Source: Microbacterium sp. VKM Ac-2870
GTDB taxonomy: Bacteria > Actinomycetota > Actinomycetes > Actinomycetales > Microbacteriaceae
DNA length: 46,523 nt
Reading direction: 5' to 3'
Assembly (NCBI RefSeq): GCF_015350795.1
Contig: NZ_JADKSH010000008.1
Span: forward strand, 1-46,523
The notes under the pieces were generated by a model. The model worked only from the letters and a program-made list of their open reading frames with translations, ran no database searches and was not told where the DNA came from. Positions 1-5,832 of the stretch are shown here, piece by piece. The stretch's first letter is position 1; each line of letters starts with the position of its first letter. The position numbers were made by a program, and so were the translations under genes.

Positions 1-9
1 TGGGTTGGT

Positions 10-405
10 TCAGAAGGGGGTGTCGTCGCCGTAGTCGGCGGGGTCGGGGGTGGTGGTCTTGATGACGCGGATGGTCTGGCCGGTGAGGCTGACGGCGATC
101 TCGTCGGCGTTGACGCGGTGCTGCAGGCGGGGGCCGTTCTCGCTCTGGTACTGGGTGATGCGGTAGCGGCCGGCGAACATGATGCGGATGTTGCCGGACT
201 CGGTGGCGGCGTCGACGAGCTTGACGGCCTTGTCTCCGCTGACAGCGACGTCGTAAGCGATCGTGGGCCCGTCAAGGTAGGTGCCGTCTTCCTGGCGGAT
301 GCCGTCGCTGACGAGGATGCGGGCGAACGTGTAGGGGCCGTTCTCTCCGTGGCGGAGTTCGGGGGTGGCGGCGAGGTTGCCGGTGCGGACGATGTAGCTG
401 CTCAT
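10..405 (-). CDS. ssb: single-stranded DNA-binding protein
   Basis: A 131-residue protein with an N-terminal OB-fold pattern (MSSYIVRTGNLAATPEL, then FARILVSD) and an acidic tail ending DYGDDTPF, matching the DDxIPF-type SSB tip that recruits repair and replication enzymes. It coats single-stranded DNA during replication and, on a conjugative plasmid, protects DNA arriving as a single strand. The start at 405 is set by a GAAGGAG ribosome site a few bases upstream. It is shorter than chromosomal actinobacterial SSBs because the Gly-rich linker is almost absent. It follows nrdH in the same direction and is followed by a strong hairpin terminator across the circular junction (46424-46445). Confidence 0.93.
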   Translation of the reverse strand: MSSYIVRTGNLAATPELRHGENGPYTFARILVSDGIRQEDGTYLDGPTIAYDVAVSGDKAVKLVDAATESGNIRIMFAGRYRITQYQSENGPRLQHRVNADEIAVSLTGQTIRVIKTTTPDPADYGDDTPF

Positions 406-433
406 GATGGTTCTCCTTCGTTGGGTTGGGTGT

Positions 434-682
434 TCAGTTGGTGAGGTGAGAGGCGATGCGGTCGATGTGGTCGGGGCGGAACCCTGACCAGTGGTCCTGG
501 TCGTCGACGACAACGACGGGAGCCTGCAGGTAGCCGAGGTCCTTGACGTACTCGAGCGCTGCGGCATCTTCGGCCATGTCCACGACTCGGTAGTCGATGC
601 CCTTCGCGTCGAGCGCCCTGTAGGTGGCGTTGCACTGCACGCAGCTGGGCTTGCTGTACACGACGATCTGCGGCTTGGTCAT
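434..682 (-). CDS. nrdH: NrdH-type glutaredoxin-like redoxin
   Basis: An 82-residue thioredoxin-fold protein with the redox motif CVQC at residues 14-17 and the family signature WSGFRPDxI near the C-terminus (residues 65-73). NrdH proteins donate electrons to class Ib ribonucleotide reductase, so this would support dNTP supply, although no reductase genes are present here. The start at 682 follows an AGGAAGGTGG-type ribosome site; longer upstream frames run into the structured repeat and are not credible. It leads a two-gene unit with ssb, 28 bases apart. Confidence 0.9.
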   Translation of the reverse strand: MTKPQIVVYSKPSCVQCNATYRALDAKGIDYRVVDMAEDAAALEYVKDLGYLQAPVVVVDDQDHWSGFRPDHIDRIASHLTN

Positions 683-715
683 CTGGACCACCTTCCTTTC
701 TTGTCTCTTCCCCCC

Positions 716-952
716 GTTGTTTTCCCGGTGGGTGCCGGGGGCACGTAGTGGCCGGTACCGGCGGCGGAGCGCAGTGCCCGGAGAGGGCGGTACCGGACTG
801 AGCGCAGCGAGGGAGGATAAGGAGCCCTCGGAGGGAACGCAGCGACAGAGCCGGTTTAGGCTCGGAGTCCCCCGACACACCCCGGGTGCCCGCCCCTTGT
901 GGGGCGGGCTGAGATGGGGGCCGTGGAGCGGCCCGGGAGCCGCGAGGCTCCC
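716..952 (-). repeat. dispersed structured leader repeat, copy 1
   Basis: About 240 bp lying between the end of one minus-strand gene and the ribosome site of nrdH. It recurs at 5580-5825 in the same orientation and same context, with long identical blocks broken by scattered substitutions and short indels. It is dense in inverted repeats: a 9 bp stem at 888-909, a 7 bp stem at 935-952, GAGCC-loop-GGCTC near 850-865, and GTGCC-GGG-GGCAC near 735. It probably holds the terminator of the upstream gene plus the promoter and 5' leader of the downstream one; whether the RNA itself has a function is unknown. Confidence 0.75.
888..909 (-). terminator. hairpin in leader repeat copy 1
   Basis: A perfect 9 bp inverted repeat, GCCCGCCCC and GGGGCGGGC, around a TTGT tetraloop, 60 bases downstream of the gene ending at 969. 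A second 7 bp stem (GGGAGCC and GGCTCCC around GCGA) lies at 935-952. There is no clear U-tract, so termination is inferred from position and stem strength. The copy at 5761-5780 keeps the same stem with a shorter loop. Confidence 0.45.
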
Positions 953-968
953 CCGTTCGTGGTCGTGT

Positions 969-1763
969 CTAGAGAGAGTGAGCCGGCCCCTGGATGGCGG
1001 GGGCGGGAGAGACCGTGGGGCCTGTGTCGGAGGGTGTGCGGGGCATGAGGCTGGGGCCGCTGACGGTGCGCAGATCCTCGAGCGTCGCGGCGATCTCGGT
1101 GCTGGTGAGGCGGTCTACGGCGAGCTGGTCCTTTACGGCCTTGTAGGCCATGCCCCAGGCGATGACGTCGACGCTCGGCGCGGGCTGGTCGTCACGGACG
1201 CGGCGCTGCTGTTCGGCAGATGCCGCCCGCACGAGCTGACCGGTGTGCTCGTCGGCGTACTGACCGACGACGTACCAGAGGTCGGTGCGCTGGTCTTCGC
1301 GCAGCTGCTGCTCGAACCTCGCGCGTCCCTCGGGGGTGGCCAGGTTGACGGTCTCGTCGGGACCATACGGTTCGAAGCCTTCGGAACGCCCCGGCGCTGC
1401 GTCGACGGCCGCGGCGACGCGCTGCAGCGACGCAGGAACCTCCGGCGCGTCAGGGGTCGGCCAACCCGTGAGAGCTTCCGCGACGTCGAGTCGGGTGATG
1501 CGATCCCGCAGGTCCAGGTCACCGTTCCATACGAGCCGGTCGGCAAGCAGGCGGCAGGAGTCGGTTCCCACCCGCTGGCGACGCGACAACGTCGGCGTCA
1601 TCGCGGATCCGCCGGCCGCGGGTTCATCAGCTGGGTTGTTCGCGGCGAACCACCGGTCGGTTTCGTCGGCGTACGCGATCAGTCGTAATGAGAGGGCTTC
1701 CCGCTCGGCCCGGTCGAGAGTGAGCGTGTCCGCGGGCATGGTGTTCTCCAGTGTTGTGCTCAT
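969..1763 (-). CDS. hypothetical plasmid protein, 264 aa
   Basis: A soluble 264-residue protein beginning MSTTLENTMPADTLTLDRAE, mostly helical and charged, with a Pro/Thr/Ser-rich tail. I recognise no domain, no transmembrane segment and no catalytic motif. The start at 1763 is chosen because frames further upstream read through an intergenic inverted repeat and a motif shared with another promoter region. It stands alone between a divergent pair of small genes and leader repeat copy 1. It shares the 29 bp upstream motif with the gene block headed by the frame opening at 11478, so the two units may be co-regulated. Confidence 0.75.
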   Translation of the reverse strand: MSTTLENTMPADTLTLDRAEREALSLRLIAYADETDRWFAANNPADEPAAGGSAMTPTLSRRQRVGTDSCRLLADRLVWNGDLDLRDRITRLDVAEALTGWPTPDAPEVPASLQRVAAAVDAAPGRSEGFEPYGPDETVNLATPEGRARFEQQLREDQRTDLWYVVGQYADEHTGQLVRAASAEQQRRVRDDQPAPSVDVIAWGMAYKAVKDQLAVDRLTSTEIAATLEDLRTVSGPSLMPRTPSDTGPTVSPAPAIQGPAHSL

Positions 1764-1793
1764 GGTGCGCACGCTACGTGGGAGGCGCATCCC

Positions 1794-1822
1794 CACGTCG
1801 GAAAACCGGCCAAATTGACCAC
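1794..1822 (-). promoter_or_regulatory. 29 bp shared upstream motif, copy 1
   Basis: A 29-base block, CACGTCGGAAAAC then ATTGACCAC on the plus strand, matches 26 of 29 bases at 11508-11536. Both copies sit 30-31 bases upstream of a minus-strand start codon. A nearby inverted repeat, ACGTGGG and CCCACGT with a 9-base spacer (about 1775-1798), overlaps this copy. It is probably a promoter or operator shared by two plasmid operons; the regulator is unknown. Confidence 0.5.
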
Positions 1823-1886
1823 ACCGCCCCCCTGTGGGTGCTCTGCGGGGCGAATTCCGGTCAGGCTGGCTGATCGGCGGCACCGG

Positions 1887-2150
1887 TCAGGCGTAGGCGC
1901 GGTGCACGTGCCACTCCCCCGCACCGCCGTACACGTCGAACACGAGCGATTCCCCCTCCGGGTCGGTTCCCTGGAACCGCCATCCGTAGAGGCCTCGGTG
2001 CAGCTGCTCGGGAGTGACGCTCCACACGCTGTCGCGAAGCCGAGTAGGAGTGTCGGTGACGGTCCAGCGACGGCCGGCGTAGAACATTCGCGCGGGCTGC
2101 TCGTCGACGAGCCAGAGCGTCACGTCGTGTTCGGTGTCGGTGTGGGCCAT
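1887..2150 (-). CDS. small protein resembling DUF6504, possibly SOS-linked
   Basis: An 87-residue protein starting MAHTDTEHDVTLWLVDEQPA, containing ARMFYAGRRWTV, a central GWRFQG and ending FDVYGGAGEWHVHRAYA. The spacing of aromatic residues, the GR-W-V element and the final W-V-x-R resemble the small DUF6504 domain found beside error-prone polymerase genes; that is recollection, not a search. The gene diverges from the one at 2222, and an SOS-box-like palindrome lies between them just upstream of this start, which supports a DNA-damage link. No polymerase gene is present in the window. Confidence 0.65.
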   Translation of the reverse strand: MAHTDTEHDVTLWLVDEQPARMFYAGRRWTVTDTPTRLRDSVWSVTPEQLHRGLYGWRFQGTDPEGESLVFDVYGGAGEWHVHRAYA

Positions 2151-2161
2151 GGTCACTGAAC

Positions 2162-2179
2162 ATAGAACATTTGTTCTAT
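2162..2179. promoter_or_regulatory. SOS-box-like (LexA) palindrome
   Basis: A perfect 18-base palindrome, ATAGAAC-ATTT-GTTCTAT, between two divergent genes. Actinobacterial LexA sites follow TCGAAC-N4-GTTCGA; this keeps GAAC-N4-GTTC with the right spacing but has A/T in place of the flanking C/G. It lies 12 bases upstream of the minus-strand start at 2150 and 43 bases upstream of the plus-strand start at 2222, so one repressor could control both genes. Confidence 0.6.
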
Positions 2180-2221
2180 TCTCGCTAGTGACTCGTCGGC
2201 CGGAGGAAGGAGCGCTCTGCG

Positions 2222-2548
2222 GTGACGACCAACCGCCGCTACGAGGCCCGCTACGCCGCCCAGCACGCCAAGTCGGTACTAGAGGCTTCTCCCCCGCCGT
2301 GCACGCTTCCACAGCAGGCATACGGGCCGCAGGACCTGGTGTGGGCGAAGAGCCGACCCCCGGTGTGGGCGTGGATCAGCTGGCCCGACCGTCCCGCGGA
2401 GCGGATCGCGGCGTTCGCCCGTGGATGGAACGATCGGGTCGTCAACGTCAGCTGGTACGGGCCCCGTGGAGAGGTCGATTGCGTGGTCTGGCGTAACGCC
2501 GTCACGCATCGATCGGCCGCCCAGGCGGCTGTCGAGGGCACGCGGTAG
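2222..2548 (+). CDS. hypothetical protein, 108 aa, possibly SOS-controlled
   Basis: A GTG-started 108-residue protein (MTTNRRYEARYAAQHAKSV) with a strong GGAGGAAGGAG ribosome site about 8 bases upstream. It has a basic N-terminus and a Trp-rich middle (WAKSRPPVWAWISWPDRP, then ARGWNDRVVNVSWYG) and no recognisable domain. The divergent arrangement with the 87-residue gene around a shared SOS-like palindrome suggests joint induction. A nucleic-acid-binding role is possible but only a guess. Confidence 0.65.
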   Translation: MTTNRRYEARYAAQHAKSVLEASPPPCTLPQQAYGPQDLVWAKSRPPVWAWISWPDRPAERIAAFARGWNDRVVNVSWYGPRGEVDCVVWRNAVTHRSAAQAAVEGTR

Positions 2549-2574
2549 ACTGGGATCTCCGATAGGGGGTCCGC

Positions 2575-2844
2575 ATGTCGCAAGTGATCACTCACCGCCC
2601 CTCCTCGGATGCCGCGCAGATCCCGACCGTCGTTCTCTACGACGTGATGCGGGAGACGGCGAATCGTCTGCGTGGGCGGCTGTCGCATCTGCAGGATGTT
2701 CACCCGGAGTCCGGGGCGGAGTTGCTGCAGGCGCGTGTGGATGTCGCTCGTCGCGCGGATGCCGTCGACGCGCAGGATCGGTCCGCGATCGCTGAAGCGG
2801 ATGCCATTTTCCGGGCCGAGCTGGCCCAGCTGCCCGCAGCTTGA
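2575..2844 (+). CDS. probable antitoxin partner of the zeta toxin
   Basis: An 89-residue, mostly helical protein beginning MSQVITHRPSSDAAQ. The start has an AGGGGG ribosome site 7 bases upstream. Its stop overlaps the TTG start of the zeta-type kinase by 4 bases, so the two are translationally coupled. Size, helical content and position match an epsilon-type antitoxin that blocks the nucleotide pocket of zeta, but I see no conserved epsilon signature; the call rests on the neighbour. Confidence 0.65.
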   Translation: MSQVITHRPSSDAAQIPTVVLYDVMRETANRLRGRLSHLQDVHPESGAELLQARVDVARRADAVDAQDRSAIAEADAIFRAELAQLPAA

Positions 2845-3734
2845 GCGACCACGAGCCCTGGATCGTCGAGAGATTCAGGGAGAGGGTTCTGCCTGAGCTC
2901 TTTGCCGACAGTGCGGCATCGGCGGACCCGTTGTGGATCGGGATCGGTGGACAGCCCGGTGCGGGCAAGACCGCCGGCAGACAGCTCGCTGTGCGTCTCG
3001 CGGGCGGCGAAAGGGTCGTCGCTGTGATCGGGGATGACTTGCGTCCACTCCACCCCGATTACGACGCACTGCTCAGGGATGAGCCTCTCGCGATGCCCGA
3101 GCGCACGCAGACGGCCGCGTCGGCGTGGGTGGAGCTCGCACTCGAGCACGCGGCGCGGGAGCGGATCAGCACCCTCGTGGAGGGCACGTTCCGCCGCCCG
3201 GAAGTCACCCTGTCGACGGCGCAGCGGTTCCGGGATGCGGGGTTTCACACGCATCTGGTCGCTGTTGCGGTGCCGGGGTGGGAGAGCCGGCTATCGACGG
3301 TGGAACGGTTCGTGCAGGATCACAGGGAGGGTCGAGCGGCGCGGTGGACACCGAACGAGGCGCACGATGCGGGACTGATCGGGACGCCCGCGACGCTGCG
3401 TGCGGCCGCGGCTTCTGACTCTCCGGTCGACCGGATCAGTGTGGTCACCCGGCGAGGTGACGTGCTGTTCGATCAGCACCGTCCCGCTGATCTTCATGGC
3501 GCGGCTGTGGCTCTGCAGGCGGAGCAGCGTCGCACGCCTTCCGTGGCTGTGCAACGGGAGTGGGAACTTCGGCGTCGGGCGGTGGTTGAGTACCTCGCCC
3601 GGGAGGTTCCTCGCACGTCGGAGACGGCGGCGACCGTCGCGGCTCTGCGCGCCGACGCCTTGCGGTGGGAGTCGTCCACGGGCCCGGTCGGAGGCGTCGG
3701 CCCAGGATGGTCCGGGCCGCTCAGCTTGGGCTGA
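2841..3734 (+). CDS. zeta-family toxin (UDP-GlcNAc kinase type)
   Basis: A 297-residue P-loop kinase. Walker A is GQPGAGKT near residues 36-43; the zeta-type DDLRPLHPDYDAL follows near residue 65, then VEGTFRRPE near 112 and a substrate-side segment with AVPGWESRLSTVERF. Zeta toxins phosphorylate UDP-N-acetylglucosamine and block cell-wall synthesis when the antitoxin is lost, which stabilises plasmids. The start is TTG, overlapping the upstream antitoxin gene by 4 bases. The core matches the family's usual length of about 270-300. It converges with a small membrane-protein gene. Confidence 0.85.
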   Translation: MSDHEPWIVERFRERVLPELFADSAASADPLWIGIGGQPGAGKTAGRQLAVRLAGGERVVAVIGDDLRPLHPDYDALLRDEPLAMPERTQTAASAWVELALEHAARERISTLVEGTFRRPEVTLSTAQRFRDAGFHTHLVAVAVPGWESRLSTVERFVQDHREGRAARWTPNEAHDAGLIGTPATLRAAAASDSPVDRISVVTRRGDVLFDQHRPADLHGAAVALQAEQRRTPSVAVQREWELRRRAVVEYLAREVPRTSETAATVAALRADALRWESSTGPVGGVGPGWSGPLSLG

Positions 3735-3741
3735 GCGCGGG

Positions 3742-4020
3742 CTACTCCGACGCGGCGACGTGACGGCTGACGAGGCCGACCGCGAGGGCGACGATAGCGC
3801 CGAGCGCTGTGGCGATGGCCGGCTGCGCATCACCCGCTGACCAGTAGGCGACGGCGAAGCTGAGGAAACCGACCGCGGCGAGGAATGCGACGCGCGCGAT
3901 ACCTCGGAGGTGTTGTTCCCGGCGCGCAGTGACACGAAGCCTGATGGCGAGGATGGTCGCGGCGATCAGGGAGAGGACAGCCACGCCCCACGCGATAGCG
4001 GAGAGCCAGTTGTCGAACAT
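3742..4020 (-). CDS. small membrane protein with three helices
   Basis: A 92-residue protein, MFDNWLSAIAWGVAVLSLIA, with three predicted membrane helices (about residues 7-25, 43-62 and 68-86) separated by the basic loop RLRVTARREQHLRG. The start at 4020 has an AGGAAAG ribosome site; earlier in-frame starts add an unlikely leader. The family is unrecognised. It ends 7 bases from the convergent stop of the zeta toxin gene, so it could be part of that locus or independent. Confidence 0.6.
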   Translation of the reverse strand: MFDNWLSAIAWGVAVLSLIAATILAIRLRVTARREQHLRGIARVAFLAAVGFLSFAVAYWSAGDAQPAIATALGAIVALAVGLVSRHVAASE

Positions 4021-4161
4021 CACTCTTTCCTCTCTCTCACCGGAGGTGTGGGAGAAAACCCGGACCGGTGACCCTTCTCGGTATGCCCACCACCCCCGAC
4101 GCTCCACCGTCAAGGATCGTGCGGGGTGCGTTCAGGTGAGGGTTGGCCCGGCGCTGCTGGG

Positions 4162-4455
4162 TCAGAAGAGGGCGTTGGCAGGGACGGGGCCGGTCACCCC
4201 GGTTGGTGTGCCGGCGTTGTCGCGGTGGAACCAGACGCGGCTGGCGGTTTCGTTGTCGGTGAGGCATTCGGCGTAGGGCAGGTCTCGGCCGTGCCAGTCC
4301 TCGATCCAGAGTTCGACGATGACCGCCTCTTGACGTTCGTCGTGGGTGCGGTCCTTCTTGTACTCGTAGACGCGCACGTCGTAGGCGATCCGCTGCCCGA
4401 CTTGGAAGCGTTGCCCTTGGTGCTGGAGCTGTGAGACCTCGCGGGCGTGGTTCAT
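4162..4455 (-). CDS. hypothetical protein, 97 aa
   Basis: A 97-residue soluble protein starting MNHAREVSQLQHQGQRFQ, with many charged residues and WIEDWHGRDLPYAECL in the middle. No domain is recognised. No good ribosome site precedes 4455, so the start is uncertain. It is the last gene of a minus-strand run of three (with 4488-5162 and 5159-5566) and is probably co-transcribed with them behind leader repeat copy 2. Confidence 0.55.
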   Translation of the reverse strand: MNHAREVSQLQHQGQRFQVGQRIAYDVRVYEYKKDRTHDERQEAVIVELWIEDWHGRDLPYAECLTDNETASRVWFHRDNAGTPTGVTGPVPANALF

Positions 4456-4487
4456 GGGGCGAGGGAGGCGCGGGTCGCGCGTGGTGT

Positions 4488-5162
4488 TCACGCGCGACCC
4501 TGCTCGTCGACGGACAGGTCGAACCCACCGTAGGGGCTGTAGTTGGGGACGTGGCGGGTGCCGGTGCCGCCTCGGTTGGTGAGGATGGGGGCACCGGGGA
4601 TGCGGAAGTGTTCGGGGTAGTTGGTGTCGAGCCAGTCTTCGAGCTTGGGGTTCATCTTTTTGTTGCCCATCTGTCCGCGAAGCTTCGGAGGCAGGATCGG
4701 GAGCTCGCGCCATCCGGGGAAGGCGTGGTCGTGCCAGGCTTCGACGACCACGTTCCAGTCCGGGTCGATCCAGTGGAGCTCGCAGGTGTCGCAGACGATG
4801 AGGTGGAGGTAGTTGCCGACGCATTCGCAGGGGATGCGCTCCGCGACGAGGCGGGGATGCTGTCCTTCGGTGCGGCAGTGGCGATCCCACATGCATCGCA
4901 GATCCGCCGTGTAGGTGGTGATCGAGTGGTTTGCGTAGGTCGCTCGCGCGCCGCAGTAGTCAGCGATCCAGCCGTGGCGGATGCGGTCCTCCCAGCTGCG
5001 GTGGCTGTTCTCTTCGTCGCGGCGGTGCTGGGCGGCGTCGAGATCTGCGCTGCTGTAGTAGCGGCTGGTGAACTGTAGCGGCGCACCGTTCCAGGTGGGC
5101 AGAGCGTTGAGGGTGTCTTCGGCGATCAGCTGGTCGATCGCGTCCATGAGGGTGAGGCTCAC
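4488..5162 (-). CDS. DUF6349-like conserved plasmid/phage protein
   Basis: A 224-residue protein with a GTG start overlapping the upstream stop by 4 bases. It contains clustered Cys and His residues (CMWDRHC, then CECVGNYLHLIVCDTCELHW) that could bind zinc, followed by WHDHAFPGWRELP and PYGGFDLSVDEQGRA. This pattern matches my memory of the DUF6349 family from actinobacterial plasmids and phages; its function is unknown. The Cys/His cluster suggests a structural metal site. It is probably co-expressed with the neighbour at 5159-5566, which also has a Cys-His cluster. Confidence 0.7.
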   Translation of the reverse strand: MSLTLMDAIDQLIAEDTLNALPTWNGAPLQFTSRYYSSADLDAAQHRRDEENSHRSWEDRIRHGWIADYCGARATYANHSITTYTADLRCMWDRHCRTEGQHPRLVAERIPCECVGNYLHLIVCDTCELHWIDPDWNVVVEAWHDHAFPGWRELPILPPKLRGQMGNKKMNPKLEDWLDTNYPEHFRIPGAPILTNRGGTGTRHVPNYSPYGGFDLSVDEQGRA

Positions 5163-5566
5163 TGCTGTTCCTCCTGACGGATCGTGGCGGTGGTGGGCCA
5201 GTGGCCGGTGTTGGCCGCGTGGTCGCCGGCGTCTTCGACGTCACGCTCCCCGCAGGTCGAGCATTGCGGGAACTGTTTGGCTTCGGCGTTGAGGGTGTCG
5301 TAGGTGGTGTCTGCGGTGATGACGATCGCGGGACGGTTGCTGGCCCGGGCGAGGTAGTGGCGGAGGAGTTCTTTGGCCAGGGAGCGGCGGATCTCGTGAA
5401 GTGGGGCTCCGATGAAGGTGGCGGCGTTCTCTGCGGCTTGCCAGGCCCACAGCACCTGGTAGTTGGTGAGACCGGTGGGCGCGTTGAGGCCGTATGCGCC
5501 TTCGATCATGCGCTGGGCGATGCGCGCGTACTCGAGCGGCGTCGGTGTCAGGTCGATCGTTTCCAT
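5159..5566 (-). CDS. hypothetical protein with C-terminal Cys/His cluster
   Basis: A 135-residue protein starting METIDLTPTPLEYARIAQRM, with an excellent AGGAGG ribosome site about 7 bases upstream. The first 90 residues are helical; the end carries CSTCGERDVEDAGDHAANTGH, a CxxC plus two His arrangement that may form a small zinc site. The family is unrecognised. It is the first gene behind leader repeat copy 2 and overlaps the next gene by GTGA. Confidence 0.65.
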   Translation of the reverse strand: METIDLTPTPLEYARIAQRMIEGAYGLNAPTGLTNYQVLWAWQAAENAATFIGAPLHEIRRSLAKELLRHYLARASNRPAIVITADTTYDTLNAEAKQFPQCSTCGERDVEDAGDHAANTGHWPTTATIRQEEQQ

Positions 5567-5579
5567 GCTGTTCCTCCTC

Positions 5580-5825
5580 GTTGTTTTCCCGGTGGGTGCC
5601 GGGGGCACGAAGTGGCCGGTACCGGCGGCGGAGCGCAGTGCCCGGAGAACGCGGTACCGGACTGACCGCAGCGCAGCGGAGGGAGGGAGGATAAGGAGCG
5701 TTCGGAGGGAACGGAGCGACAGAGCCGGTTTAGGCTCGCAGTCCCCCGACACCCCCGGGAGCCCGCCCCTTGGGGCGGGCTGAGAGGGGGGGCCGTGGAG
5801 CGGCCCGGGAGCCGTCAGGCTTTCC
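5580..5825 (-). repeat. dispersed structured leader repeat, copy 2
   Basis: The second copy of the element at 716-952. Shared landmarks include GTTGTTTTCCCGGTGGGTGC at the gene-proximal edge, GAGCCGGTTTAGGCTC in the middle and the GCCCGCCCC/GGGGCGGGC stem at 5761-5780. It again fills the space between the 3' end of a large minus-strand gene and the ribosome site of the next operon. Differences include a short insertion (CGCAGCGCAGCGGAGGGAGGG against CGCAGCGAGGG in copy 1) and scattered substitutions, so the copies are diverged rather than recent. Confidence 0.75.
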
Positions 5826-5832
5826 CTGCGGT

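Noticed and set aside
402..878. Open frames through the leader repeats with a shared EPKPALSLRSLR translation
   Set aside because: The similar peptide follows from the DNA repeat; in the two copies the frame has a different relation to the downstream gene and is interrupted by hairpins, so it is not a shared protein.
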